A DNA stretch of 64,000 bases from JBCCGI01 sp039029355 (GTDB lineage: Bacteria; Planctomycetota; UBA1135; GCA-002686595): the NCBI GenBank assembly GCA_039029355.1, contig JBCCGI010000007.1, positions 1-64,000 on the forward strand. Direction: 5' to 3'. Each line of letters starts with the position of its first letter. The stretch's first letter is position 1. The notes below the pieces were generated by a model. The model was not told where the DNA came from. It did no database searches and saw only the letters and a program-made list of their open reading frames with translations. Position numbers and translations under genes: made by a program. Of this stretch, positions 53,195-62,592 are shown piece after piece.

Positions 53195-54832
53195 ATGACC
53201 ACCCGCACCCTCCTCGCCCTACTGCTCCTCCCCGCCGCCGCCGCCTCCCAGGGGCTGAACGCCTCGGGCGGCGAGCTGATCGCCGAGCAGGCCTGCTACG
53301 ACGTGCAGTCCTACGACCTGACGCTCCGCGTCGAGCCCGCGGACCAGACGATCGAGGGCAGCCTGGCGATGGAGGCCGTGGCCACGGCGCCGACGCGGCG
53401 GGTCGCGCTCGACCTCGACGACCACCTCGAAGTGCGCGAGGTGCGCTCCGAGCCCGCCGGCACGTGGAAGGTCGACGGCCGGCGGATCTTCGTCGACCTC
53501 GCGAGCGAGGTGCCGCCCGGCAACGGGCTGCGCGTGACCGTCGACTACGGCGGCACGCCGCGCGAGGCTCCGCGCCCCCCGTGGGACGGCGGCTTCACCT
53601 GGTCCGAGACGAAGGACGGCAGCCCCTGGATCGCCACCTCGTGCCAGGGCGAGGGCGCGGACCTGTGGTGGCCGTGCAAGGACCACCCCTCGGACAAGCC
53701 GGCGCGTATGGGGCTCAATATCACCGTGCCCGAGGGCCTGGTGTGTGCGACCAACGGCGTGCTCCTGAGCGAGGAGACGAACGACGGCGCCACCACGTGG
53801 CGGTGGGAGACGCGCTCGCCGGCCAGCAACTACGCCATCGCGCTCAACATCGCGCCCTACCGCGTCCTGGAGAGCTCGTGGACCAGCGTCGGCGGTGAGG
53901 AAGTGCCGGTCTTCTTCTACGTCCTCCCCGAGCACGAGGAGCAGGGCCGCGAGCGCCTCCCCGAGTTCATCGCGCACATGCGCTTCTTCGAGGAGCTCCT
54001 GGGTCCCTACCCGTTCCGCTCCGAGAAGTACGGCGTCGCCGAGACGCCGCACCTCGGGATGGAGCACCAGACGATCATCGCCTACGGCTACAACTTCCAG
54101 CACAACGCCTTCGGCTACGACTGGCTGCACCACCACGAGGCCGCGCACGAGTGGTGGGCCAACCTGGTGACGTGCTCCGACTGGAAGGACATGTGGATCC
54201 ACGAGGGCTTCGGCACCTACATGCAGGCGCTGTACGTCGAGCGCCTGAAGGGCATGAAGGGCCTGCGACGCGAGCTGGCTAACCAGCGGCGCGGCATGCG
54301 CAACCGGCGCGCGGTCGCGCCACGCGACACGCACGACTCGAAGCAGATCTACTTCGGCCCGGACGGCGCCTTCGACAACGACATCTACAACAAGGGCTCG
54401 CTCGTGCTGCACACCCTGCGCTGGCAGATGGGCGACGAGGACTTCTTCCGCGCGCTGCGCACCTTCGCCTACCCCGACGAGGCGCACCGCAAGGCGACCG
54501 ACGGCTCGCAGGTGCGGCTGGTCGATACCGAGGACTTCGTGCAGCTCTGCGAGGGGATCGAGGAGGCCGACCTGGGCTGGTTCTTCGAGGTCTACATCCG
54601 CCAGCCGAAGCTGCCCGAGCTCGAAGTCGAGCGGAGCGGCTCCAACGTGAAGCTGCGCTGGAACGCGGCGGCGGCTCCCTTCCCGCTCGACGTGCCGGTC
54701 CGCGTGACCAAGGGCGAAAAGCGCCGCGACGTCCGCGTGACCATGGAGGGCGGAGCCGGAACGCTGAAGCTAGCCCGCGGCGAGGAGTTCGAGATCGACC
54801 CCGACCTCTGGCTCCTGCGCAAGCCGCGCTAG
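53195..54832 (+). CDS. Secreted M1-family zinc aminopeptidase
   Basis: A 545-residue exported metallopeptidase. The signal peptide covers about residues 1-19 (TLLALLLLPAAAASQG). The N-terminal beta domain (SYDLTLRVEPADQTIEGSL) is typical of M1. The active site is complete: HEAAH with His314, Glu315 and His318, then the third zinc ligand Glu337 in WIHEGFGTY, which gives HEXXH-x18-E. GMEHQTIIAY matches the GAMEN-like substrate block. The C-terminal domain is short (ends LRKPR), lacking the long helical or ERAP-like tail. It removes N-terminal amino acids from peptides outside the cytoplasm. The hydroxyproline dehydratase gene begins six bases after its stop, so both share a transcript. Confidence 0.92.
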   Translation: MTTRTLLALLLLPAAAASQGLNASGGELIAEQACYDVQSYDLTLRVEPADQTIEGSLAMEAVATAPTRRVALDLDDHLEVREVRSEPAGTWKVDGRRIFVDLASEVPPGNGLRVTVDYGGTPREAPRPPWDGGFTWSETKDGSPWIATSCQGEGADLWWPCKDHPSDKPARMGLNITVPEGLVCATNGVLLSEETNDGATTWRWETRSPASNYAIALNIAPYRVLESSWTSVGGEEVPVFFYVLPEHEEQGRERLPEFIAHMRFFEELLGPYPFRSEKYGVAETPHLGMEHQTIIAYGYNFQHNAFGYDWLHHHEAAHEWWANLVTCSDWKDMWIHEGFGTYMQALYVERLKGMKGLRRELANQRRGMRNRRAVAPRDTHDSKQIYFGPDGAFDNDIYNKGSLVLHTLRWQMGDEDFFRALRTFAYPDEAHRKATDGSQVRLVDTEDFVQLCEGIEEADLGWFFEVYIRQPKLPELEVERSGSNVKLRWNAAAAPFPLDVPVRVTKGEKRRDVRVTMEGGAGTLKLARGEEFEIDPDLWLLRKPR

Positions 54833-54838
54833 GTAGCC

Positions 54839-55867
54839 ATGTGCCCCTTTGAGCCGCCCGCGCACTGGCGCCGCATCACGACCATCGACGCCCACACCGC
54901 GGGCGAGCCGCTGCGCGTCATCACCGGCGGCTACCCCGAGCTCGCGGGCGACACGATCCTGGCCAAGCGCCGCTTCGCGCGCGAGCACCACGACGACCTG
55001 CGCCGCGCGCTGATGCTCGAGCCGCGCGGACACGCCGACATGTACGGCTGCATCCTCACGCCGCCCGTGACGACCGACGGCGACGTGGGCGTGCTGTTCC
55101 TCCACAACGAGGGCTACAGCACAATGTGCGGGCACGGCATCATCGGGCTCGTCAAGGTGGGCCTCGACGCCGGCCTCTTCCGCCCGGCGGCTGACCCGGT
55201 AGTGCGTATCGACACGCCCGCGGGCCGCGTCACGGCCACCGCGCACCGCGGCGACGACGGGCGCGTGTCGTCGGTCTCGTTCCGCAACGTGCCGTGGTTC
55301 CTGCTGCGGCGCGCCGTCGCGCTCGACGTCGCCGGCCTGGGACGCGTGCGCCTCGACCTCGGCTACGGCGGCGCCTTCTACGCCTACGCCGACGCCGCGT
55401 CGGTCGGCGTCGAGCTGATTCCCGCGCGCTTCGCGCAGATCGTCGACGTCGGCATGCGCATCAAGCGCGCGGTGATGGAGAACATCGAGATCGTCCACCC
55501 CGAGGGCGACGCCGACCTCAACTTTCTCTACGGCACCATCTTCGTCGAGCGGCGCGCGGAGGGGCCGGTGCACTCGCGCAACGTCTGCGTCTTCGCCGAC
55601 GGCGAGGTCGACCGCTCCCCCACCGGCACCGGCGTGTCCGGACGCGCCGCGGTCCACCACGCCCGCGGCGAGCTCGCGCTGCGCGAGCGCATCACGATCG
55701 AGAGCCTGATCGGCACCCCCTTCGACGTCGAGGCGGTCGAGGAGCTGGCCGTCGGCGGCGTCCCCGCCATCGTCCCCGAGGTCACGGGCGCCGCCCACGT
55801 CACCGGCCGGCACGAATTCCTGCTCGACCCGGACGACCCGCTGTCAGACGGCGTGCTCCTGCGCTGA
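54839..55867 (+). CDS. Trans-3-hydroxy-L-proline dehydratase (proline racemase family)
   Basis: A 342-residue cytoplasmic enzyme of the proline racemase superfamily. The first catalytic position is Cys97 in STMCGHGIIG. The second, in DRSPTGTG, is Thr262 instead of the Cys found in racemases and 4-hydroxyproline epimerases. Cys/Thr pairs are the hallmark of trans-3-hydroxy-L-proline dehydratase, which makes delta-1-pyrroline-2-carboxylate. IDAHTAGEPLRVITGG and LEPRGHADMYG are other family blocks. It lies six bases after the M1 peptidase gene, and its last 24 bases overlap the convergent proline iminopeptidase-like gene, suggesting a peptide-to-proline-derivative salvage theme. Confidence 0.9.
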   Translation: MCPFEPPAHWRRITTIDAHTAGEPLRVITGGYPELAGDTILAKRRFAREHHDDLRRALMLEPRGHADMYGCILTPPVTTDGDVGVLFLHNEGYSTMCGHGIIGLVKVGLDAGLFRPAADPVVRIDTPAGRVTATAHRGDDGRVSSVSFRNVPWFLLRRAVALDVAGLGRVRLDLGYGGAFYAYADAASVGVELIPARFAQIVDVGMRIKRAVMENIEIVHPEGDADLNFLYGTIFVERRAEGPVHSRNVCVFADGEVDRSPTGTGVSGRAAVHHARGELALRERITIESLIGTPFDVEAVEELAVGGVPAIVPEVTGAAHVTGRHEFLLDPDDPLSDGVLLR

Positions 55868-57151
55868 CTCGGAGACCGACGCCAGCAGCCGGTGCAGCAC
55901 GGCCGGCCCGTCCGAGCGAAGCGCGTTGTGTAGGTGCTCCTCGGAGACCCACGGCCGCAGCCCGCGGATCGCCGCCGCGGTCTCCTTCGAGAGCTCGACC
56001 TCGACGTACATGTCGTGCACATACACCGCCGCCGCGGCGGGCACGTCGTTCGCGGCCAGACGCGCCGGATCGTAGAGCGTCGGCCAGTCCTCCTTCTCAG
56101 CCAACAGCTCGCCCGCCGCGCGCAGTGGCCGCAGCGCGCCGATCTCCTCCAGCTTCCACGGGTAGATCATCTCGCCGGTCAGCAGCACCGGCCCGTCCGC
56201 CCGGTCGGGCTCGAACTCGGGGAACTCCGCGCGCACGCGCTGCGCCGACCAGCGCGAGGCGAAGCCCTGGGTGTAGCAGGCCTCGTGCAGCAGCGAGAAG
56301 ATCGGGTGCACGTCGTACGTCGACGCGTTCTCCACGGCGCGCAGGAAGCCGTACGCAAACCCGTCGGAGCCCGGCACGAAGGCCTGCTCGAACAGGTTGT
56401 GCAGCACCTCGAAGCCGTCGCTGAAGCCGAGCTGGATGCCCAGCGTCTGGAAGCGCCGCGGCGACAGCCGGTCGCCCGAGGGCAGGCGCACGTCGCGTGC
56501 GTCGAGCAGCTCGACGATGCGGCGCACGTGCTCGACGTCCTCGGGATAGCGCTCGTAGTACAGCCCGTTGCGCTCGCGCACGATGCGGTAGGTGCGGCGG
56601 TAGATGTCGTCGGGGTGCGCGCTGAGCGGCGGCAGCCCCCCGGTGATCAACACGCCCGCGAGCCCCTCTGGCGCCGCCGACAGGTACCGCGTCGCGCAGA
56701 AGCCGCCGTAGCTCTGGCCGAGCACGGTCCACGGCTCGTCGCCGGCCAGCTCGCGCCGGATCGCCTCACAGTCGCGGACGATCGCGTCGGAGCGGTGCTG
56801 CGAGAGGTACTCCGCCTGGGCTTCGGGCGTCTCGAGCCGAGCGAGCGCCTGCGCCGAGACCGGCGTGCTCAATCCCGTACCGCGCTGGTCGAGCAGCAGC
56901 ACGCGGAAGTTCTCGACCGCACGCCCGATCCAACCGGACTTCTCGGTCGGCCGCGGCGCGCCGTGCCCGGGCCCGCCCTGCAGGAACACGAGCCACGGAA
57001 AGCGCGACGAGTCACGCTCGGCGTCGCGCACCTCGCGCGCGAAGACCTCGATCTCGCCCGAGCCGTCGGGACGCAGGGGCAGTGCGAAGCGGTGCTCGGT
57101 AACGACGAAGCCGCCGAAAGCGCGCGGGGGGAGGGCGGAGTGCTTGGTCAT
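55844..57151 (-). CDS. Proline iminopeptidase-like alpha/beta hydrolase (S33 family)
   Basis: A 435-residue hydrolase that would release N-terminal proline from peptides. VFLQGGPGHGAPRP is the oxyanion block HGGPG, LLLDQRGTGLS the DQRG motif, and VLGQSYGGFCATRYL the nucleophile elbow with Ser147; all three are diagnostic of the S33 prolyl aminopeptidases. At 435 residues it is of the long (about 430-residue) type. The C-terminal part (VSEEHLHNALRSDG) carries the catalytic His. No signal peptide, so it is cytoplasmic. Convergent with the hydroxyproline dehydratase, and nine bases downstream of the YfhO-like gene. Confidence 0.9.
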   Translation of the reverse strand: MTKHSALPPRAFGGFVVTEHRFALPLRPDGSGEIEVFAREVRDAERDSSRFPWLVFLQGGPGHGAPRPTEKSGWIGRAVENFRVLLLDQRGTGLSTPVSAQALARLETPEAQAEYLSQHRSDAIVRDCEAIRRELAGDEPWTVLGQSYGGFCATRYLSAAPEGLAGVLITGGLPPLSAHPDDIYRRTYRIVRERNGLYYERYPEDVEHVRRIVELLDARDVRLPSGDRLSPRRFQTLGIQLGFSDGFEVLHNLFEQAFVPGSDGFAYGFLRAVENASTYDVHPIFSLLHEACYTQGFASRWSAQRVRAEFPEFEPDRADGPVLLTGEMIYPWKLEEIGALRPLRAAGELLAEKEDWPTLYDPARLAANDVPAAAAVYVHDMYVEVELSKETAAAIRGLRPWVSEEHLHNALRSDGPAVLHRLLASVSESAQEHAV

Positions 57152-57160
57152 GCAGCCATC

Positions 57161-60100
57161 TTAGGCGCTCGCCGGCCCGCCCGGATGCACCCTGCGCCGC
57201 AGCCCGAGGGCGAAGCAGACGCCGATCGCGAGGAGCGCCGCCGCCGACACCGCCGCCCCCACGCGCAGCGTCCGCGGCCGGTAGCGGAACACGACCTCGT
57301 GCCGCCCCGCCTCCAGCTTCACCCCGCGGAAGATCGCGTCGGCGGTCGCGATCTCGCGCGGCTCGCCGTTCACGGTGACCTCCCAGCCGGGGAAGTCCTG
57401 CTCGGTCAGGACGAGGAGCCCGTCGCCGTCGAGCTCCGCCGTCAGCCGGACCGTGTTGTTGGTCCACTCGGGGACCGAGACCTCCGAGCGCGTGAACGGC
57501 TGCCCGGGGCGCCAGCCGTCGCCGAGGCAGGCCACCTGCAGCGGATCCCAGCCGCCCGCGAGCACCAGCGCGCCGAGCTCGTCGAACGACACGACCGCGG
57601 GCACGCAGAAGGCGCGCGGCAGCGGGTCGCGCGCGCGGTAGATCCAGGTCTCGGCCTCGCGCTCCTGGCCCGGTCCGGCGACCAGCTCCCAGCCGGGGTG
57701 GTCGAGCGGGTCGCGCATCGCCAGCGCGCCGACGCCCAGCAGGCGGAAGGCGCCGCTCTCGAGCAGGACGTTGCGCGCGTTCCATCCGAGGAGCGCGTTC
57801 GCTCCGGGCGGAAGGCAGAACGAGCGGTAGCCGTTGTAGCTCGCGATATCCAGCCCGTCGTAGCCGTCGAGCGCGGCGAGCCCGCGCACCAGGCCGGTGT
57901 CGGGCGGCAGCACGTAGCGCTCGCTGAAGAAGCGGTAGGGACCGAGGATCTCGGCCAGGATCGCCTCGGTGCGGGTCTCGGGGAACGACTCGGCGCGCGG
58001 GATGGCGGGGTTGATGCCGCGCGCGAAGAGGCTGCCCTGCGCCAGCACCAGCGCGAGCGCGGCGAGCTGCCACGGCAGCCCCGGCCGCACCGGCAGGAGG
58101 GCGAGGAGCGCGAGCGCCAGGACGCCGAGCGCGAGCGTCGAGGTCTGCGTTCGGCGCGGGTGCTCGACGCGCGACACCGCGACGACGCGCGTCGCCACCG
58201 GCGTCTCGCCCGACTCCTCGGTCATGAAGTCGAGCGCGAAGCGCCACACGCCCTCGTCGAGCCGCGAGAACACCAGCCATGAGCCGCGGAAGAAGGTCGC
58301 CCCGTCAGGCGCGGCCACGACGCGCTCCGGCGCGAGGCGGCGCGCGGCCTCCGACGGCTCCGCCAAGAGCTCGATCGGCGTGCTGAAGCACGACGTGCCG
58401 ATCGGCCGCCCCACGGCGTCGAGCTTCTGCACACGCACCGTGCCGGCGTGGACCGGCACCGAGGGGTGCAGCCAGCCCTCGATGCGCAGGTTGTCCTCGC
58501 TCAGCTCCTCGGGCGGCGCGAGCGTGAGCCCGAAGAGCTCGTCCTCCTGCACGACGGGCAGGAGCTCGGGCGGCAGCGCCGCGGCGTCGCGGTCGAAGAG
58601 CGTGCCCGCGCCGAGCAGCGCCAGCGTCAGGGCCGCGGCGAGGCGCGCGGCGCGCGGAGCCGCCTGCACCGCCTCGCCAGCGAGCAGCGCCAACATCAGC
58701 GCGCCCACCGCGGCCAGGCGCTCGGTGGCTCCCAGCCCGATCAGCGGGATCTGGCGGTAGGCGTCGAGCACCCCGGGCGTCTCGATGCTGAGCAGGAGCG
58801 CGACGGCCGCCGCCGGCGCGATCAGGCGCCGCCGTCGCAGCACGCCCGTGGGCGAGAGCGCCGCGGCCAGCGCCAGCCCGAGGGCGAGCAGCGCGATCCA
58901 GCCGCTCGCCACCTCGGAGTAGGAGCCCTCGCCCCGGTATCCAACCGACCCCGGCGCACCGAAGAGATCCGGCAGCAGCACCAGCGGCGCGGTCGGTGCC
59001 AGGCCGCGCTGGCGCAGCACCAGCGCCATCCCCCCCACCGCCAGCGCGAAGCCCACGCCGCCGAGCACGCCGTGGCGGCCGAGCCCGGACTTGTCGCCGG
59101 ACTCCGCCGCCTGCACGCGCGCGAACCACGCGCCGACGCCGAACAGCACCAAGACGCCGCCCAGGGCGGTCAGGTCGAGCCCGCCGGCGGCGAGCATCGT
59201 GTCGCGGATGGCCTTCGCGCCCGAGAGCTCGAGGTACTCGACGAACGGCAACAGGCTCGCCGCCGCCGCCAGGGTGCCGAGGGCGAGCGCAAGCAGCCCG
59301 AAGAGCCCCGCGCGGCGGTCCTCGACCAGCAGCGCCAGGGCCCACACCCCCGCGACCGCGCCGACGTAGAAGGCGGTTTCGGGGTGGCCCCCGAGGACGG
59401 CGGCGGTCAGGGCGAGGCTCGTCCCCGCCATCGCGAGCCCGGGCCGCGGCCCGCGGATGCGCTCGAGGCCGAGCAGCACCCACGGCAGGAGCGGGGTGAC
59501 GTGCCCCAGGCTGAAGTTGAGCCACAGCACGACGTAGCCCGACAGCCCGAACGCAACACCGGAGAGTGCCGCGGGCGCACGCCGCAGGCCGAGCACGCGG
59601 GCCAACAGGTACGCCCCCAGCCCGGCCGCGGCGAGCCGCAGCCAGGCCATGCACGACAGCCCCCAGTCGAAGGCGGCGCGCCCGCCGAGCTTGTACAGCA
59701 GCACGAGCGGCGCCACCTGGGGATCCAGCGCGCCGGACTGCGGGTTGGCGATCCCGGGGACGCCGGCGTACAGGTCGGGGTTCCAGGCCGGCACGTCGCC
59801 GGCGAGCCAGCTGCGCGCGACCCACAGATAGAAGGGGTAGAAGACCACCCCCTGGTCCGAGATCGACGGGTTGCGCGGCCGCGCTACCTCGTCCGGAGCT
59901 CCGTCCGCGGCGATGGCCGCCGACCAGGGCAGCTGGCTGGTCGCGGTGTCGACGCCGAAGACCACGCGATCGGGATCGAACAGCCCGCCGCGCACCGGCC
60001 AGGCGAAGACGACCAGCGCCGCCACCAGGGCGATCAGGACCTCGCGCGGCGCGAGCCCGGGCGGGGCGGCGGAGGGGGCGGGCTGGGGGGAGGTCTCCAA

Positions 60101-60169
60101 GGCTTCGGGGATCGAGGGGCGACGGCGGGCGCAGGCGGGGAGGGTCGCACTCCCGAGCCGTGCCCGCAA
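57161..60169 (-). CDS. YfhO-family multi-spanning membrane protein
   Basis: A 1002-residue inner-membrane protein of the YfhO type (PF09586), a family of GT-C-like proteins thought to modify lipid-linked or surface glycans. About 12-14 hydrophobic segments. The N-terminal luminal part contains PAWNPDLYAGVPGIANPQSG, the conserved YfhO block, with WLNFSLGHVTPLLPWVLLGLERI next. The C-terminal soluble part holds LLVLTEQDFPGWEVTVNGEPREI (cited in parts: QDFPGWEVTVNGEP), also conserved. The start is a TTG at 60169, or the TTG at 60100 (ETSPQPAPSA), which leaves a shorter N-terminus. It is probably co-transcribed with the downstream S33 hydrolase. The 145 bases upstream hold the divergent start region only. 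Confidence 0.85.
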   Translation of the reverse strand: MRARLGSATLPACARRRPSIPEALETSPQPAPSAAPPGLAPREVLIALVAALVVFAWPVRGGLFDPDRVVFGVDTATSQLPWSAAIAADGAPDEVARPRNPSISDQGVVFYPFYLWVARSWLAGDVPAWNPDLYAGVPGIANPQSGALDPQVAPLVLLYKLGGRAAFDWGLSCMAWLRLAAAGLGAYLLARVLGLRRAPAALSGVAFGLSGYVVLWLNFSLGHVTPLLPWVLLGLERIRGPRPGLAMAGTSLALTAAVLGGHPETAFYVGAVAGVWALALLVEDRRAGLFGLLALALGTLAAAASLLPFVEYLELSGAKAIRDTMLAAGGLDLTALGGVLVLFGVGAWFARVQAAESGDKSGLGRHGVLGGVGFALAVGGMALVLRQRGLAPTAPLVLLPDLFGAPGSVGYRGEGSYSEVASGWIALLALGLALAAALSPTGVLRRRRLIAPAAAVALLLSIETPGVLDAYRQIPLIGLGATERLAAVGALMLALLAGEAVQAAPRAARLAAALTLALLGAGTLFDRDAAALPPELLPVVQEDELFGLTLAPPEELSEDNLRIEGWLHPSVPVHAGTVRVQKLDAVGRPIGTSCFSTPIELLAEPSEAARRLAPERVVAAPDGATFFRGSWLVFSRLDEGVWRFALDFMTEESGETPVATRVVAVSRVEHPRRTQTSTLALGVLALALLALLPVRPGLPWQLAALALVLAQGSLFARGINPAIPRAESFPETRTEAILAEILGPYRFFSERYVLPPDTGLVRGLAALDGYDGLDIASYNGYRSFCLPPGANALLGWNARNVLLESGAFRLLGVGALAMRDPLDHPGWELVAGPGQEREAETWIYRARDPLPRAFCVPAVVSFDELGALVLAGGWDPLQVACLGDGWRPGQPFTRSEVSVPEWTNNTVRLTAELDGDGLLVLTEQDFPGWEVTVNGEPREIATADAIFRGVKLEAGRHEVVFRYRPRTLRVGAAVSAAALLAIGVCFALGLRRRVHPGGPASA

Positions 60170-60314
60170 CGCCGAAGCCCCGCTGGGTTGCAGCCGGTTC
60201 GCGCCGCGCCGCGAACCGCCATGGCGAGGCCTGCGGCGCCGGGGTACAAATCGTTTCCTGCTTTCGACTTAGCTTGCGGGGAGTGACGCTCTCCGCAGCC
60301 CCGGCGGCCGGTTT

Positions 60315-61067
60315 ATGATCTCGGCGTCCATGCCGCCCCAAGAGAGCCCCGGGCTCAGCGTCGTCCTCCCCGTCTACAACGAAGCCCTCGTGCTCGAGGG
60401 CACGTTTCGTGTGTTGGTGCCCTTCCTGGAGGGCCTCGGGAGGACCTTCGAGATCGTCTGCGTCGACGACGGGTCGACCGACGCCTCGGCCGCGCTCCTG
60501 GCCCGGAGCTCGGCCGCCGACGGGCGGATCCGCCTCGAGGCGCTCCCGGAGAACCGCGGGAAGGGCGCCGCGGTGCGCCACGGCGTGCTGGCGGCGCGGG
60601 GCGACTACGTGCTGTTCATGGACGCCGACCTCTCGACGCCGCTCGACGAGACGCCGGGTTTCCTGGGCGCGCTCGACTCCGGCTACGACGTGGCCATCGG
60701 CAACCGGCGCGCGCCGGGCTCGAACATCGACCGGCGCCAGCCCTGGGTCCGCGAGACCCTCGGCAAGGGCTTCACGATGCTGACCCGGACGCTGCTGGCT
60801 CCCGGCGTCCACGACTTCACCTGCGGCTTCAAGGCCTTCCGCGCCGAGGCGGCGCGCGGGATCTTCCGGCGCTCGACGCTCGACGGCTGGGCCTTCGACG
60901 CCGAGCTCGTCGTCATCGCCCAGGAGCAGGGCCGCAAGCTGGTGCAGCTGCCGGTCACGTGGCGCCACGAGGACGACACCAAGGTGCGTCTCGGCGCGGC
61001 GGTGTTCGGCTCGCTGCGCGACCTGTTCCGGATCTGGCGCCTGCGGATCGGGGGCCGCTACCGCTGA
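60315..61067 (+). CDS. Family 2 glycosyltransferase (dolichyl/polyprenyl-phosphate glucosyltransferase-like)
   Basis: A 250-residue soluble GT2 enzyme. LSVVLPVYNEALVLEG opens the GT-A fold, VCVDDGSTDASAA is the nucleotide-binding block, and LFMDADLSTP holds the metal-binding DxD-like Asp. RRQPWVRETLGKGFTML, DFTCGFKAFRAEAA and GWAFDAELVVIAQEQG are typical of polyprenyl-phosphate glucosyl- or mannosyltransferases. There is no C-terminal membrane domain. The ATG may be 60315 or 60330 (MPPQESPG). Its stop TGA shares bases with the next start (TGATG), opening a four-gene coupled operon with the methyltransferase, a DNA glycosylase and another GT2. Confidence 0.87.
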   Translation: MISASMPPQESPGLSVVLPVYNEALVLEGTFRVLVPFLEGLGRTFEIVCVDDGSTDASAALLARSSAADGRIRLEALPENRGKGAAVRHGVLAARGDYVLFMDADLSTPLDETPGFLGALDSGYDVAIGNRRAPGSNIDRRQPWVRETLGKGFTMLTRTLLAPGVHDFTCGFKAFRAEAARGIFRRSTLDGWAFDAELVVIAQEQGRKLVQLPVTWRHEDDTKVRLGAAVFGSLRDLFRIWRLRIGGRYR

Positions 61068-61819
61068 TGGAGCGCGGGGCCTACGACGAGATGCGCGCGC
61101 TCGAGGACCACCACTGGTGGTTCCGCGGCAAGCGCCGGATGCTGAAGCCGCTGATCTCGGCCGCGGTCGAGCGCGGCGACGTCACGCTGCTGGACGTGGG
61201 CTGCGGCACAGGCGCCAACCTGAACCACGTCGAGAGCACCTTCCCCGCCGTATCGACCCTGGGGCTCGACTTCGACGACGGCGCGCTGCACTACTGCCGC
61301 GGGCGCCGCATCGGGGCGGGCCTCTTGCGCGGCGACGGCACCCGGCTGCCGGTGCGCGACGGCAGCCTCGACTGCATCACCGCGCTCGACATCATCGAGC
61401 ACTTCGACGACGACGAGGCGCTGATCGCGGAGCTGCACCGCGCCCTCCGACCGGGGGGCGAGCTGGTGGCCTCGGTGCCGGCCTACCCGTGGCTGTGGTC
61501 GCCGCACGACGACTTCCTGCACCACAAGCGCCGCTACCGCACCGGCGAGCTGCAGCGCAAGCTGGCCGCCGCCGGCTTCGAGATCGTCGGGAGCCATGGC
61601 TTCAACTTCCTGCTGCTGCCGCCGATCGCGCTGGTTCGCTTCCTCAAGGGGCGCAAGGCGAAGAGCAGCGGCGCCGAGGCGGACGGCACCGACTTCTTCG
61701 AGCTGCCGCGACCGCTCAACGCGCTGATGGCGGGGCTCTTCTGGATCGAGGACGCCATCACCCGCGTGGTGCCCGTGCCCTTCGGGGTGTCGCTCTTGGT
61801 GCGGGCGAAGAAGCGGTGA
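61067..61819 (+). CDS. SAM-dependent class I methyltransferase
   Basis: A 250-residue methyltransferase. LLDVGCGTGANLNHVE is the SAM-binding motif I, TLGLDFDDGALHYCRGR motif II, CITALDIIEHFDDDEALIAEL the conserved post-II block and LRPGGELVASVPAY the last motif. EDHHWWFRGKRRMLKPLI at the N-terminus is frequent in methyltransferases of surface-glycan clusters. A hydrophobic stretch near the C-terminus (FNFLLLPPIALVRFL and ITRVVPVPFGVSLLV) may associate with the membrane. ATG overlaps the glycosyltransferase stop by one base; its stop overlaps the glycosylase start (GTGA). The substrate is unknown, probably a lipid-linked sugar. Confidence 0.87.
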   Translation: MERGAYDEMRALEDHHWWFRGKRRMLKPLISAAVERGDVTLLDVGCGTGANLNHVESTFPAVSTLGLDFDDGALHYCRGRRIGAGLLRGDGTRLPVRDGSLDCITALDIIEHFDDDEALIAELHRALRPGGELVASVPAYPWLWSPHDDFLHHKRRYRTGELQRKLAAAGFEIVGSHGFNFLLLPPIALVRFLKGRKAKSSGAEADGTDFFELPRPLNALMAGLFWIEDAITRVVPVPFGVSLLVRAKKR

Positions 61820-62592
61820 GCCGGGTCCGGAACCTGCCGGGCGACCCGGGGCTGGAACGCACGCCGCTGCGGGCCGCCGGCGGCCCGCGGGTGGGGACGC
61901 CCTTCCGCTATCCGCTGCGCCGGCTGTCGCGCGAGGCAGGCCTCGAACGCGTCCTGCGCGCCCTGCACCGCGGCTTCGGCCCCCAGGAGTGGTGGCCCGC
62001 CCGCACGCCCTTCGAGGTGATCGTGGGCGCCGTGCTGACCCAGAACACCGCCTGGACCAACGTCGAGCGGGCCCTGGCGCGCCTGCGCCGCACCGAGGGA
62101 GGGCGCGGGCCGACGCCTGCGGGGCTGCTGCGGGCGAGCGACGACGAGCTCGAAGAGCGCATCCGCCCTTCGGGGACCTTCCGCGCCAAGGCCGCCAAGC
62201 TCAGGGCCGTGGCGGCCTGGTATCTCGAAGCGGGCGGCCTGCGGGCGCTGCGCGAGCGGGCCCTCGGGCCGCTGCGGGCCGAGCTCCTGGGAGTCCACGG
62301 CGTGGGACCCGAGACCGCGGACGCGATCCTCTGTTACGCCGGAGGCCGCCGGGCGCCGATCGTAGACGCGTACACTCGCCGCCTCCTCGGCCGGCACGCC
62401 CTGGCGCCGCCCGGGGCCCCCTACGAGGAGCTGCGGGCGTATCTCGCCGAGCGTCTCGTCGCCTCGCAAGCGGTCTACGAAGAGTTTCATGCGCTGTGCG
62501 TCCGCGCCGGATACAACCACTGCAAGCCGACGCCCCGGTGCGAGACGTGCCCGGCCCCTCCCCCTCCTCCCTCCCCTGTGATCCAGGACTGA
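61816..62592 (+). CDS. HhH-GPD DNA glycosylase (endonuclease III-related, MagIII-like)
   Basis: A 258-residue DNA repair enzyme. VLTQNTAWTNVERAL and LLGVHGVGPETADAILCYAGG form the helix-hairpin-helix with the Gly/Pro loop, and IVDAYTRRLLGRH gives the catalytic Asp. The lysine that makes endonuclease III an AP lyase is replaced (GPETAD), as in monofunctional alkyl-purine glycosylases of the MagIII type. An iron-sulfur-type cysteine set is present: CVRAGYNHCKPTPRCETC. The first 45 residues are Arg/Gly/Pro-rich and poorly conserved. GTG start overlapping the methyltransferase stop. It is surrounded by glycosyltransferase genes, which is odd for a repair enzyme, though the overlaps suggest co-expression. 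Confidence 0.88.
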   Translation: MSRVRNLPGDPGLERTPLRAAGGPRVGTPFRYPLRRLSREAGLERVLRALHRGFGPQEWWPARTPFEVIVGAVLTQNTAWTNVERALARLRRTEGGRGPTPAGLLRASDDELEERIRPSGTFRAKAAKLRAVAAWYLEAGGLRALRERALGPLRAELLGVHGVGPETADAILCYAGGRRAPIVDAYTRRLLGRHALAPPGAPYEELRAYLAERLVASQAVYEEFHALCVRAGYNHCKPTPRCETCPAPPPPPSPVIQD

